Below are positions 26,262 through 36,307 of a DNA stretch of 62,151 nucleotides, piece by piece; the first letter of the stretch is position 1, and every line of letters starts with the position of its first letter. Under the pieces are notes generated by a model. The model made no database searches, had not been told where the DNA came from, and saw only the letters and a list, made by a program, of their open reading frames with translations. The translations under genes were made by a program, and so were the position numbers. Source of the stretch: Gammaproteobacteria bacterium (lineage in GTDB: Bacteria; Pseudomonadota; Gammaproteobacteria; Ga0077554; Ga007554); contig JAKFXX010000016.1 of the NCBI GenBank assembly GCA_021731145.1, forward strand, positions 1 through 62,151, read 5' to 3'.

Positions 26262-28015
26262 GTCGTGGCGCATCACGGATGGCGTTACGCATCAGCGTGT
26301 TTTATGTCGTCATTGCGGGACCGTGGATCTTTTTTTCCGACAGACTGCTGGGCAGCTATGCTTCCGATGCCCAGCACCTGACGCAATTGCAGACCCTCAA
26401 GGGCTGGGGATTCATTCTCGTCACTGCACTGGCATTGTATTTCCTGATACGCCACGAACAACGCCAGATCATGCAGGCAGATGCCGCGCGCCGTGTCAGC
26501 GAAGCGCATCTTGCGGAAGTGGTCAATATCGCCGCTGACGCCATCATTACAATAGATGAAGAACAACGCATCATCATGTTCAATCAGGGTGCGGAACATA
26601 TTTTTGGCTATCGTGCCGCGGACATGATGGGACAGCCGCTGGACCTGCTGTTGCCGCTGCGTTTTATTGATGTCCACCGCCAGCATATCCATGACTTCGC
26701 CGCTACTTCTGATATCACTCGTTGCATGACAGGGCAGCGGGAGGTGTTTGGGCGCCGCAGGGGCGGCAGCGAGTTCCCCGCCGAGGCGAACATCTCCAAA
26801 CTGGTTCAAAACGGACATACCCTTTTTACGGTTATCCTGCAAGACATCACTCAACGTAAACAGGCCGAACAACGGCTGCGCGAGAGCGAGATCAAGTTTC
26901 GCACACTGGCCGAGAGCATGGCAGCGGCGATCTTCATTTACCGTGGCGGGACACTGCTGTATGTGAACCGTCAGGCGGAAACAATCAGCGGATATTCGCG
27001 GACAGAATTGCTGGCAATGGATTTTCTGGATGTGGTGCATCCTGATTTCAGGGAGCGTGCAATACAGCAGGCGATGGCGCGCCGCGAAGCTGAAGTTGCT
27101 TCCGCCCGTTACGAATTCAAAATTCTCACAAAGAATGCCGAAGAGCGCTGGCTGGACATCACGGCGGGCACCATCGAATTTGAGGGGGCGCCGGCGGGGT
27201 TGGGTACGGCGTATGACATTACCGAGCGCAAGCGGGCCGAGGAGGCGTTGTGCAAGGCGAAGGACGAACTGGAAAAGAAAGTAGCTGAACGTACGGCGGA
27301 GTTAAGCTGCGCCAATAGCGAGCTGGAAGCCTTCTCCTATTCCGTGGCGCACGACTTGCGTGCCCCGCTACGCGCCATGCAGGGTTTTTCGCAGGCATTG
27401 CTGGAGGATTGCGGGGAGCAGCTCGATGCCGTGGCTCAGGATTATGTCCGGCGTGTCACTGCCGCTGCGCGGCGCATGGATGAGTTGATCAAGGATCTGC
27501 TCGCCTATAGCCATGTCAGCCGTGCTGCGCTTCCACTCGCAGTCGTCGATTTGACGGGGATCATGGCGGGTGTGTTGACGAACCTGGAGGCAGAAATCCG
27601 CGAACGCCAGGCTCAAGTGATCATTGCAACACCTTTGCCCTCCGTGATCGGGCACCGTGCCACATTGCAGCAAGTGATGGCGAATCTGATTGGCAATGCT
27701 GTCAAATTCGTGCCCGCCGGAATTGAATCGCAAGTGAAGGTATGGGCCGAAGAGCACGGGGAATGGGTGCGCGTATGGGTGGAAGACAATGGCATTGGCA
27801 TCGCCCTGGATAATCAGGCGCGTGTCTTCCGTGTTTTTGAACGGCTGCATGGGATTGAGCATTATCCAGGCACCGGCATTGGCCTTGCGATTGTGCACAA
27901 AGGGATAGCACGCATGGGTGGGCGCGCCGGCGTGGAATCAGTGCTTGATAAGGGTAGCCGGTTTTGGGTAGAGTTGCGGGGGGCTTCCTCGTCACAATTA
28001 GAGGTTGTTCCATAA
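26258..28015 (+). CDS. Membrane PAS-domain sensor histidine kinase
   Basis: A 585-residue kinase with two N-terminal hydrophobic segments (about 12-30 and 50-66), two PAS domains (about 83-205 and 212-335, each ending in an ITQRK or ITERK junction), a coiled coil, and a phytochrome-kinase-like catalytic core. H365 lies in YSVAHDLRAPL; the N box is NLIGNAVKF, G1 VEDNGIGI and G2 GTGIGLAI. It begins at a GTG coupled to the leader ORF; an ATG at 26279 is an alternative. The next gene encodes a response regulator and is its likely partner. The signal is unknown. Confidence 0.92.
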   Translation: MSRGASRMALRISVFYVVIAGPWIFFSDRLLGSYASDAQHLTQLQTLKGWGFILVTALALYFLIRHEQRQIMQADAARRVSEAHLAEVVNIAADAIITIDEEQRIIMFNQGAEHIFGYRAADMMGQPLDLLLPLRFIDVHRQHIHDFAATSDITRCMTGQREVFGRRRGGSEFPAEANISKLVQNGHTLFTVILQDITQRKQAEQRLRESEIKFRTLAESMAAAIFIYRGGTLLYVNRQAETISGYSRTELLAMDFLDVVHPDFRERAIQQAMARREAEVASARYEFKILTKNAEERWLDITAGTIEFEGAPAGLGTAYDITERKRAEEALCKAKDELEKKVAERTAELSCANSELEAFSYSVAHDLRAPLRAMQGFSQALLEDCGEQLDAVAQDYVRRVTAAARRMDELIKDLLAYSHVSRAALPLAVVDLTGIMAGVLTNLEAEIRERQAQVIIATPLPSVIGHRATLQQVMANLIGNAVKFVPAGIESQVKVWAEEHGEWVRVWVEDNGIGIALDNQARVFRVFERLHGIEHYPGTGIGLAIVHKGIARMGGRAGVESVLDKGSRFWVELRGASSSQLEVVP

Positions 28016-28035
28016 CGTAGCCGTCAGAGGAAGAA

Positions 28036-30168
28036 GTGGATGCTGATCATTGGGCTTGCCTCGGTAAAACTCACGCCGGGAAAATGGATGTTATGACCGC
28101 TCGCCCCTTGCATGCCTTGCTTGTTGACGACAACCCTGACGACCGTGCGCTGGTAATGCGCGTCCTGGGACGTGAATATCCCGATTCCCGCGTCCGTGAA
28201 ATCACCGGTGCGCCAGGGCTGGATCAGGCGCTGACGGAAGGTGGCTTCGATCTGGTCATCACGGATTACCAGATCCGCTGGACGGACGGCCTGACCGTAT
28301 TACATGCCGTCAAAAAGCGCTGGCCGCATTGCCCCGTCATCATGTTTACCGCCACCGGCAGTGAGGAGATCGCCGTAGCGGCGATGAAGGCGGATCTCGA
28401 TGATTACATCATCAAATCCCCCGATCATATCGGCCGATTGATTGTTGCGGTCAATGCCGCCCTGAATCAGGCACGGCAGCAGCGAGCTTTGCTGGATGCC
28501 GAGCTGCGTTATCGCGGCCTGTTTGATGGTGTGCCCGTGGGGTTGTATCAAACAACCCCGGATGGACAAATACTGGATGCCAATCCGGCCCTTCTGCAGA
28601 TGCTTGGTTATCAGGATTTGGATGCCTTGCGCACACATGATGTGCTCAATTTGTGTGTGCATCCCGAGGGTTTTCAGAGGCTGCAGGACAAAATGCTGCA
28701 GCAAGGGGGGAAAACGAGCGGTTTTGTGGCGCAGTTGCGCCGCCATGATGGCGGTATTATCTGGGTCGAGGTTAGCAGCCGGGTGGTTAATGATGCCACC
28801 GGCCGTGTGCTGTACCATGAGGGCGCAATACAAGACATCACCGAGCGCAGACACGCCGAGGCACGCATTCATCACCTCGCCCATCACGACGATCTGACCG
28901 GCCTGCCCAACCGTGTGATGTTCAAGCACCGTCTGGAACAGGCCATTATTGAGGCTGAACGGCGCGGCAGAGTGCTCGCAGTGTTATTGCTTGATATGGA
29001 TCGCTTCAAGACCATCAATGATACGCTGGGACATGGCGTCGGCGACGGGTTGATCCAGGTGGTCGCCGACAGGCTGAGAGCCTGCGTGCGCGAGGTGGAT
29101 ATGGTCTCGCGTCTGGCAGGCGACGAGTTTGCGGTGATCGTGCCGGATCTCGCGCACGCGGAGGATGCGGCGCGTGTTGCGCAAAAGATTCTGGACAGTT
29201 TCGCCTATTCCTATCGTGTTGGCGAGTACGAGTTGTTCATGAGCGCCAGTATCGGTATCGTACTTTTTCCGCTCGATGGCGCCACACCGGAGGCGTTGCT
29301 CAAAAATGTGGATACCGCCATGTACCACGCGAAGGAACAGGGACGCAGCGCCTATCAATTTTACGCCGCGGCGATGAACGCCAAGGCCTTCGAGCGGCTG
29401 GCGCTGGAGAATGCCCTGCGTCATGCGCTGGAGCGAGATGAATTCCTGCTGCATTACCAGCCGCAGATAGACCTTGAAAGCGGTAAAATTATCGGCATGG
29501 AGGCGCTGATACGCTGGCGGCATCCTGAGTTGGGCATAATTTCTCCGCTGCAGTTTATTCCCATTGCCGAAGACACCGGCATGATCGGTTCGATAGGCGA
29601 ATGGGTACTGCGCACCGCCTGCCTGCAAAACAAGGCGTGGCAGAATCAGGGCCTGCCACCGGTGTGCATGGCGGTTAATCTCTCGGCGCGCCAGCTTCGG
29701 CAGTCCACTTTGATTTACACCGTTGCGCAGATATTGCAGGAAACGGGGCTGGAGCCGTGTCATCTGGAGTTGGAACTGACAGAGACCATGCTCATGCAGA
29801 ATGCCGAGACCGCCATTATCACCCTCAAGGCTTTGGATGCCATGGGAATAGATATCAGTATCGACGACTTTGGCACCGGCTATTCCAGTCTGGGCTATCT
29901 CAAACGCCTGCCGATCAGCACCCTGAAAATTGACCGCTCATTTGTGAACGACATCCCCACCGATCATGATGACGCGGCAATTACCATGGCGATCATCGCC
30001 ATGGCGCACAACCTGGGTATCCGGGTGGTTGCCGAGGGCGTGGAGACCGCAGAACAAAGGGCATTTCTGATCGAGCATCACTGTGACGCGATGCAAGGCT
30101 ATTATTTCAGTCGGCCACTGCCCGCCGATGAAGCTGCGCGGCTTCTCGTTTCCTCCCCGGCAGGGTAA
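28036..30168 (+). CDS. Response regulator with PAS, GGDEF and EAL domains
   Basis: A 710-residue cyclic-di-GMP enzyme. A receiver domain comes first (HALLVDDNPDDRA, phospho-acceptor Asp77 in VITDYQIRW), then a PAS domain (about 158-280), a GGDEF domain with the signature RLAGDEF near 360, and an EAL domain (Glu489 in MEALIRWRHP, then ELELTETMLM, IDDFGTGYSSLGYLK and VAEGVET). AGDEF is a variant often found in active cyclases, and the EAL metal-binding residues look complete. Both activities may be possible. The GTG at 28036 has a near AGAGGAAG site; ATGs at 28084 or 28093 would also give a full receiver domain. Confidence 0.93.
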   Translation: MDADHWACLGKTHAGKMDVMTARPLHALLVDDNPDDRALVMRVLGREYPDSRVREITGAPGLDQALTEGGFDLVITDYQIRWTDGLTVLHAVKKRWPHCPVIMFTATGSEEIAVAAMKADLDDYIIKSPDHIGRLIVAVNAALNQARQQRALLDAELRYRGLFDGVPVGLYQTTPDGQILDANPALLQMLGYQDLDALRTHDVLNLCVHPEGFQRLQDKMLQQGGKTSGFVAQLRRHDGGIIWVEVSSRVVNDATGRVLYHEGAIQDITERRHAEARIHHLAHHDDLTGLPNRVMFKHRLEQAIIEAERRGRVLAVLLLDMDRFKTINDTLGHGVGDGLIQVVADRLRACVREVDMVSRLAGDEFAVIVPDLAHAEDAARVAQKILDSFAYSYRVGEYELFMSASIGIVLFPLDGATPEALLKNVDTAMYHAKEQGRSAYQFYAAAMNAKAFERLALENALRHALERDEFLLHYQPQIDLESGKIIGMEALIRWRHPELGIISPLQFIPIAEDTGMIGSIGEWVLRTACLQNKAWQNQGLPPVCMAVNLSARQLRQSTLIYTVAQILQETGLEPCHLELELTETMLMQNAETAIITLKALDAMGIDISIDDFGTGYSSLGYLKRLPISTLKIDRSFVNDIPTDHDDAAITMAIIAMAHNLGIRVVAEGVETAEQRAFLIEHHCDAMQGYYFSRPLPADEAARLLVSSPAG

Positions 30169-30216
30169 AATCCGCTTAGCCACTATTTTTTCCTAACCAC
30201 ATTCAGGATGCTCCCT

Positions 30217-31983
30217 ATGAAACACCATCTGGAACACCTGCTTTCGAGCTCCCTCGTTGGCCTGCAACAGGGTGGCGGATTGGCTGCCGATATCGAGCTG
30301 CCGTCGCATATCCCCGTTGAGCGCACCCGTGACCGGAGCCATGGCGAATTTGCCAGCAATGTCGCGCTGACCCTGGCCAAAACTGTCCGCCGCAAACCCA
30401 GGGAACTGGCCGAACACATCGTCGCCGCGCTGCCCGCTTCGGATAAAATCGCCAAGGTCGAAGTCGCGGGGCCGGGTTTCATCAACTTCTACATGACCCC
30501 TGCTGCCTTTCAGAGCGTCATCACCGATATCATGGCAGAAGGCCCGCACTATGGCCGCAGCACTCTTGGCGGGGGGCGGCTGGTGCAAGTGGAATTCGTG
30601 TCGGCCAATCCCACCGGGCCACTGCATGTCGGTCATGGACGCGGTGCCGCCTACGGCGCGGCAGTGGCCGATTTGCTGGAGGCAGTGGGTTACAAGGCGC
30701 ACCGTGAATACTACGTCAACGACGCCGGGCGCCAGATGGACATCCTCGCCACCAGCGTCTGGCTGCGTTATCTGGAGCTGTGCGGCGCAACCTTTGCCTT
30801 TCCGTCCAATGGTTACAAGGGCGACTATGTGCGTGATATCGCCGCCGACCTGCGTACCCAGCACGGCAACACCCTGCATCATCCCATTGCGCAGGTGATG
30901 CAAGACCTGCCGCCGGACGAGCCGGCAGGCGGTGACAAAGAGGCGCACATCGACGCCCTCATCGCCCGTGCCAAGCAATTACTGGGCGTGGCCGCCTACC
31001 GCCAGGTATTTGATCTGGGGCTGAATGACATTTTGGAGGATATCCGCGAGGATCTGCGCGAGTTTGGCGTGATCTATGAAGAATGGTTCTCGGAACGCTC
31101 GCTGTTCGAAAGCGGCGCAGTGGATCGTGCGGTGGCCCGTCTCCAGGCCAGCGGCCATCTCTATGAAAAGGATGGCGCGCTGTGGTTCCGCTCCACGGAT
31201 TACGGCGACGAGAAGGACCGCGTCATCGTGCGTGAAAATGGCCAGAAGACCTATTTCGCCGCCGACATTGCCTACCACATGGACAAGATGGAGCGCGGCT
31301 TTGATCGCGTGATCGACGTGTGGGGCGCAGATCACCATGGCTATGTGCCGCGCGTCAAGGCCGCGCTCGCCGCAGTGGGTGATGATCCTTCGCGGCTGGA
31401 TGTGCTGCTGGTGCAATTTGCCACCCTGTATCGCGCTGGCGAAAAGGCGCAGATGTCCACCCGCTCCGGCGAGTTTGTCACCCTGCGCGAACTGCGTCAC
31501 GAAGTCGGCGACGACGCGGCACGCTTTTTCTACGTGCTGCGCAAGTGTGAGCAGCACATGGATTTTGATCTTGACCTTGCCAAGTCACAATCCAGCGATA
31601 ATCCTGTCTACTACATCCAGTACGCCCATGCGCGCGTGTGCAGCGTGATGCGCCAGTTGCAGGAAAAGGGCCTGCATTGGGATGAGGCGCGCGGGCGCGC
31701 CAATCTGCATCTGCTCACCGAGACGCACGAGCAGGCGCTGATGCTTGGCCTGTCGCGTTATCCCGAGATCGTCGAGACGGCGGCACTTAATCACGAGCCG
31801 CATCAACTGGCCCACTACCTGCGTGATCTGGCGAACGATTTCCACACCTATTACAACGCCCACACCTTCATCGTGGATGACGTATTGCTGCGTGACGCGC
31901 GTCTCAATCTCATCATGGCCACCCGTCATGTGCTGCGCAATGGCTTGACCCTGCTCGGTGTATCCGCGCCCGAAGCCATGTAA
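30217..31983 (+). CDS. argS: Arginyl-tRNA synthetase
   Basis: ArgRS charges tRNA-Arg. The 588-residue class I enzyme has [19 protein letters not shown] with the HIGH motif as HVGH, the [14 protein letters not shown] segment, and a C-terminal anticodon-binding domain ending [15 protein letters not shown]. The ATG at 30217 has CAGGA at good distance; an ATG nine bases earlier overlaps that site. Confidence 0.97.
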   Translation: MKHHLEHLLSSSLVGLQQGGGLAADIELPSHIPVERTRDRSHGEFASNVALTLAKTVRRKPRELAEHIVAALPASDKIAKVEVAGPGFINFYMTPAAFQSVITDIMAEGPHYGRSTLGGGRLVQVEFVSANPTGPLHVGHGRGAAYGAAVADLLEAVGYKAHREYYVNDAGRQMDILATSVWLRYLELCGATFAFPSNGYKGDYVRDIAADLRTQHGNTLHHPIAQVMQDLPPDEPAGGDKEAHIDALIARAKQLLGVAAYRQVFDLGLNDILEDIREDLREFGVIYEEWFSERSLFESGAVDRAVARLQASGHLYEKDGALWFRSTDYGDEKDRVIVRENGQKTYFAADIAYHMDKMERGFDRVIDVWGADHHGYVPRVKAALAAVGDDPSRLDVLLVQFATLYRAGEKAQMSTRSGEFVTLRELRHEVGDDAARFFYVLRKCEQHMDFDLDLAKSQSSDNPVYYIQYAHARVCSVMRQLQEKGLHWDEARGRANLHLLTETHEQALMLGLSRYPEIVETAALNHEPHQLAHYLRDLANDFHTYYNAHTFIVDDVLLRDARLNLIMATRHVLRNGLTLLGVSAPEAM

Positions 31984-31985
31984 CC

Positions 31986-32594
31986 GTGGCACGCGATTAC
32001 AAAAAACCCTCGGGCACCCTGAAGGGCATCAAGAGAAAATCCCCGGCACGCAAGGCTGTACCCGGCTGGATGTGGCTCGCCGCCGGTCTGGCCATCGGGC
32101 TGTTCGTTGCCTTTCTGATCTGGCTGGAGAAGCGTCCTTCCACCGATCATGTCCCCGAACCTGCCGTCAGCGCCGAACCGGCACCGACGGCGAAACCACA
32201 ACAACAGAAGCCAGGTACGAAAGAGAAAAATACCGCCAGCGCAGCAACACCTCCAAAGCCGCGCTTCGACTTTTATACCATCCTGCCGGAGATGGAGGTC
32301 ATCATCCCCGACAAAGAGCTTAAAAAACGTGCGGCAAGTGATGCGCAGGCAGGCAAAGCAGAGTCCTACTTCCTGCAGGCCGGATCATTCAAAAATCTGG
32401 CGGATGCCGACGCACTCAAGGCAAGCCTTGCCCTGCTTGGTATCGAGGCCAAAATCCAGTCTGTCACGGTTGAAAATGACACCTGGCACCGCGTGCGCAT
32501 GGGGCCGTATAGCGGCATGGATGAGCTCAATAAAGTACGCGCCCAGCTCCGGCAAAACAACATTAATGCCATTCCGCTCAAAGCCAAGGGCTAA
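31986..32594 (+). CDS. SPOR-domain cell division-type protein
   Basis: A 202-residue bitopic membrane protein: a basic cytoplasmic tail, a transmembrane helix (WMWLAAGLAIGLFVAFLIW, about 28-46), a Pro/Ala/Gln-rich linker, and a C-terminal SPOR domain (YFLQAGSFKNLADADALKA, then WHRVRMGPYSGMDELNK). SPOR domains bind denuded septal peptidoglycan. Position after argS and the architecture match FtsN-like genes. GTG start, two bases after argS. Confidence 0.88.
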   Translation: MARDYKKPSGTLKGIKRKSPARKAVPGWMWLAAGLAIGLFVAFLIWLEKRPSTDHVPEPAVSAEPAPTAKPQQQKPGTKEKNTASAATPPKPRFDFYTILPEMEVIIPDKELKKRAASDAQAGKAESYFLQAGSFKNLADADALKASLALLGIEAKIQSVTVENDTWHRVRMGPYSGMDELNKVRAQLRQNNINAIPLKAKG

Positions 32595-32634
32595 TCGCTT
32601 ATCCGTGAATTATCAAATGGAGAGGAAGATACAC

Positions 32635-33501
32635 ATGCCAATTTACACACTTCAATCCGACACCCTGTCCGTGGCGGTTTCCACCCAAGGCGCAGAATTA
32701 CAGTCACTCAAGACAGCGAATGGGCAGGAGCTGCTCTGGCAGGCCGATCCCGCCGTGTGGGCGCGCCATGCGCCGCATTTGTTTCCCATTGTTGGCCGTC
32801 TTAAAAACGATGCCCTGGTGCATGAAGGCAAAAGCTATCCCATGACGCAGCACGGCTTCGCGCGTGACTTGCCGTTTGAGTGCGAGATCGCCTCCGCTGC
32901 CAGTTGTACCATGCTGCTCAAGGATGATGCCGAGACGCGCCGCCGTTATCCATTCGCGTTCGAATTGCGCATCACCCATACCCTGCGCGGCAACGGTCTG
33001 GAGATTGTCTATGCCCTGCGCAACCCAGGCTCGACTGACCTGTTGGCGAGCGTCGGCACGCATCCGGCCTTCGTCTGGCCGCTCAGCACGGGCGCGGAGC
33101 GGCTGCAACACAAAATCATTTTCGATAAGAATGAACCCGCGCCGATCCGCCGTCTTGCAGGCGGATTGGTGAAGCCGGAAGCGTACGCCACGCCAGTGCA
33201 GGGGCGGGAGCTATCGCTGTGCGATGAGATTTTTGTCGATGACGTGATCTTTTTCGACCAACTGCAAAGCCGCTCCCTGCGCTACACCGCGCCCGGCGCA
33301 CCCACTGTTCGCGTGGATTTTGCAGATTTCCCCCATCTGGGAATCTGGACCAAACCCGGCGCCGGATTTATCTGCATAGAACCCTGGCAAGGGCATGCCA
33401 GCCCGCAGGAGTTTGATGGAGAATTCCGTGGCAAGCCAGGTGTGGTGAGTATTGCCGCCGGAGAAGAGCGGGTATGGCGTTATACTATAGCCATCGAATA
33501 A
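32635..33501 (+). CDS. Aldose 1-epimerase family protein
   Basis: The 288-residue galactose-mutarotase-fold protein has VSTQGAELQSLKTANGQELLW, HLFPIVGRLKND and THPAFVWPLS, typical of the LACX/YihR-like subgroup that epimerises the anomeric carbon of sugars. Its substrate is not known. GGAGAGGAAG precedes ATG 32635. A longer frame running back through the SPOR gene has no family character. Confidence 0.88.
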   Translation: MPIYTLQSDTLSVAVSTQGAELQSLKTANGQELLWQADPAVWARHAPHLFPIVGRLKNDALVHEGKSYPMTQHGFARDLPFECEIASAASCTMLLKDDAETRRRYPFAFELRITHTLRGNGLEIVYALRNPGSTDLLASVGTHPAFVWPLSTGAERLQHKIIFDKNEPAPIRRLAGGLVKPEAYATPVQGRELSLCDEIFVDDVIFFDQLQSRSLRYTAPGAPTVRVDFADFPHLGIWTKPGAGFICIEPWQGHASPQEFDGEFRGKPGVVSIAAGEERVWRYTIAIE

Positions 33502-33521
33502 ATGAATAAGGTTCACAGTCA

Positions 33522-35828
33522 ATGATCATCCGTATCACCCAACGCATCGCAAACGAGCTGTCAGTTCAGGAAAGGCAGATTGAAGCCGTCGTGCAACTGC
33601 TCGACGAGGGTTCCACCGTGCCATTTATCGCCCGTTACCGTAAAGAAGCGACAGGCGGCTTGGACGATATCCAGTTGCGCTTTCTGGAAGAGCGGCTGCG
33701 ATATCTGCGCGAAATGGAAGATCGCCGTGCGGCGATTTTGAAGAGCATCGGGGAACAGGACAAGCTCACCCCAGAGCTGGAAAAAGATATCCTCGAAGCC
33801 GAAACCAAGACGCGTCTGGAAGATTTGTATCTGCCCTACAAGCAGAAACGCCGCACCAAGGCGCAAATCGCGCGCGAGGCGGGGCTGGAGCCGTTGGCGC
33901 TGGCGTTGCTGGGCAATCCCACGCTCACGCCCGAGACAGTGGCGGCGGAGTATGTCGGCGCGGATAAGGGCGTGGCGGATGTGAAGGCGGCGCTGGAGGG
34001 CGCGCGTCATATCCTGATGGAACGGTTCGCCGAAGACGCGGAGCTGCTGGGCCAGTTGCGCGAATTCCTGTGGGAAAACGCCAAACTCGTCTCCCGCAAG
34101 GTCGAGGGCAAGGGCGATGAGGGCGAAAAATTCCGCGACTATTTCGAATACAGCGAACCGCTCAAGACCATTCCCTCGCACCGTGCGCTGGCATTATTCC
34201 GTGGCCGCAACGAAGGTTTTTTACAGATTAATATGGTGCTGCCGGACGAGGAAGAAAGCCCCGATAGGGGCGCCCAGCCCAACAGGTGTGAGTCCATGAT
34301 CGCACAACGTTTCAACGTCTCCGATCAGGGCCGCCCGGCGGACATCTGGCTGCGCGAGACGGTGCGCTGGGCATGGCGGGTGAAAATCTTCCTGCATCTG
34401 GACCTTGATCTGATGACGCAGGTCAGGGAAAGCGCCGAGGGCGAGGCGATCAAGGTGTTCGCCCGCAATATGCACGACCTGCTGCTGGCTGCCCCGGCAG
34501 GGCCACGCGCCGTGATCGGCCTTGATCCCGGCCTGCGCACCGGCGTGAAAGTGGCGGTAGTGGACGCCACCGGCAAGTTGCTGGATACCGCCACCATCTA
34601 CCCCCACGCCCCGCGCAATCAGTGGGACGCCTCGATCCATGTGCTGGCGGAGCTGGCGCGCAAACACAAGGCGGAACTTATCAGCATCGGCAACGGCACG
34701 GCCTCGCGCGAGACCGACAAGCTCGGCGCCGATCTTATCAAGCGTCATCCCGATCTGGGTTTGCAGAAATTGGTGGTGTCCGAGGCCGGTGCGTCGGTGT
34801 ATTCTGCCTCCGAGTTTGCCTCCAGGGAGTTTCCTCAACTGGATGTCAGCCTGCGCGGCGCGGTGTCCATCGCGCGGCGGCTGCAAGACCCACTGGCGGA
34901 ACTGGTCAAGATTGACCCCAAGGCCATCGGCGTCGGCCAGTATCAACATGATGTCAGCCAGACCGAACTGGCCCGCTCCCTGGATGCGGTGGTGGAAGAC
35001 TGCGTCAACGCCGTGGGCGTGGACGTGAACACCGCCTCCGTGCCGTTGTTGGCGCGCATTTCTGGCCTGAACCAGACGCTGGCAAAAAATATCGTGGAAT
35101 TCCGCGACCACAATGGCCCGTTCAAGAATCGCCGCGACCTCAAGGGCGTGCCACGCCTGGGTGAAAAAACCTTTGAGCAGGCGGCGGGATTTTTGCGCGT
35201 CATGAATGGCGACAACCCCGTCGATGCCTCCGCCGTGCATCCGGAAAGCTATCCCGTGGTGCAGCGCATCCTCGCCAAACTTGGCGTGGACATCGGCTCA
35301 ATCATCGGCAACGGCGCCGTGCTGAAGACGCTCTCCCCCAAGGAGTTCACCGACGAACGCTTTGGCCTGCCGACGGTAAAGGATATCCTCGCCGAGCTGG
35401 AAAAGCCGGGCCGCGACCCGCGTCCTGAATTCAAGACAGCAGCGTTCCGGGAAGGCGTAGAAGATCTCAGAGACCTGCAACCCGGCATGATGCTGGAAGG
35501 GGTAGTGACCAATGTCACCAACTTCGGCGCGTTCGTGGATATCGGCGTGCATCAGGACGGACTGGTTCACATTTCCGCCCTGGCCGGCAAATTCGTCAAA
35601 GACCCGCACAGCGTGGTGAAGGCCGGCGATGTGGTCAAGGTCAAGGTGTTGGAGGTGGATGAAAAACGCCGCCGCATCGCCCTCACCATGCGGCTCGACG
35701 AACAGGCAGCAGCCCTCCCCGCCCAGCCCAAAGCGGACCATGCCCCACGCAAGCCCAAGATAAAGCAGGAATCCAGGCCGCAGATGGACGGCGCGATGGC
35801 GGCCGCTTTTGCCAAGCTGCGACAGTGA
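33522..35828 (+). CDS. tex: RNA-binding transcription accessory protein Tex
   Basis: A 768-residue Tex protein: N-terminal helical region with [19 protein letters not shown], the YqgF/RNase H-like core ([20 protein letters not shown]), helix-hairpin-helix motifs, and a C-terminal S1 domain ([34 protein letters not shown]). It binds nucleic acid and is implicated in transcription and RNA turnover. The next gene, slyX, starts at a GTG overlapping its stop. Confidence 0.96.
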   Translation: MIIRITQRIANELSVQERQIEAVVQLLDEGSTVPFIARYRKEATGGLDDIQLRFLEERLRYLREMEDRRAAILKSIGEQDKLTPELEKDILEAETKTRLEDLYLPYKQKRRTKAQIAREAGLEPLALALLGNPTLTPETVAAEYVGADKGVADVKAALEGARHILMERFAEDAELLGQLREFLWENAKLVSRKVEGKGDEGEKFRDYFEYSEPLKTIPSHRALALFRGRNEGFLQINMVLPDEEESPDRGAQPNRCESMIAQRFNVSDQGRPADIWLRETVRWAWRVKIFLHLDLDLMTQVRESAEGEAIKVFARNMHDLLLAAPAGPRAVIGLDPGLRTGVKVAVVDATGKLLDTATIYPHAPRNQWDASIHVLAELARKHKAELISIGNGTASRETDKLGADLIKRHPDLGLQKLVVSEAGASVYSASEFASREFPQLDVSLRGAVSIARRLQDPLAELVKIDPKAIGVGQYQHDVSQTELARSLDAVVEDCVNAVGVDVNTASVPLLARISGLNQTLAKNIVEFRDHNGPFKNRRDLKGVPRLGEKTFEQAAGFLRVMNGDNPVDASAVHPESYPVVQRILAKLGVDIGSIIGNGAVLKTLSPKEFTDERFGLPTVKDILAELEKPGRDPRPEFKTAAFREGVEDLRDLQPGMMLEGVVTNVTNFGAFVDIGVHQDGLVHISALAGKFVKDPHSVVKAGDVVKVKVLEVDEKRRRIALTMRLDEQAAALPAQPKADHAPRKPKIKQESRPQMDGAMAAAFAKLRQ

Positions 35829-36058
35829 GTGACAGAGAAATGACAAGCGGTGTGGACGAAATGCGCGTCATTGAGCTGGAAACCCGCCTCACCTACCAGG
35901 AGGCGGCGATGCAGGAGCTGAGCGACGCCCTCGCGCATCAGCAGAAGGTGATCGACCGGCTCGGCGCGGAACTTGACGCGCTAAGGCAGCAGGTGCGCGC
36001 CCAGGCCCAGTTCAACATTGCCTCCAGTTCCGAGGAAACGCCACCGCCGCATTATTGA
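35825..36058 (+). CDS. slyX: SlyX family protein
   Basis: The 77-residue protein is a short coiled coil ([20 protein letters not shown] and [20 protein letters not shown]) ending in PPPHY, the SlyX hallmark. Function unknown. It overlaps tex by four bases (GTGA). Confidence 0.9.
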   Translation: MSDREMTSGVDEMRVIELETRLTYQEAAMQELSDALAHQQKVIDRLGAELDALRQQVRAQAQFNIASSSEETPPPHY

Positions 36059-36200
36059 TGCTACTTGAAAAAATCTCGTTCCCATCGCTGTGTTTTTTTC
36101 GTATGATCGGGCGATTACAGCTTTATTTGGGCCGGGTGGTTGTTTTACGGCGGCAATACCCTCATTATAAGTGATGGTATTGTGTTGCGAATAATCGTCA

Positions 36201-36230
36201 TTGACGTTTGGCGAGTGTCCAGCGTATATT
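36201..36230 (+). promoter_or_regulatory. Sigma-70-type promoter of the desaturase gene
   Basis: TTGACG (36201-36206), an 18-base spacer and TATATT (36225-36230) lie about 78 bases before the desaturase ATG. Confidence 0.6.
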
Positions 36231-36307
36231 AACCATAAGTTTTTTATGACAATGGAGTGCCGTGCATCACTTGCAGCACCCCAACTCTCTTGGAGGTTTC
36301 CTACCGT

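Noticed and set aside
28036-30168. AGDEF considered as a dead cyclase motif.
   Set aside because: Ala in the first position is common in active diguanylate cyclases and the catalytic DEF residues are present.
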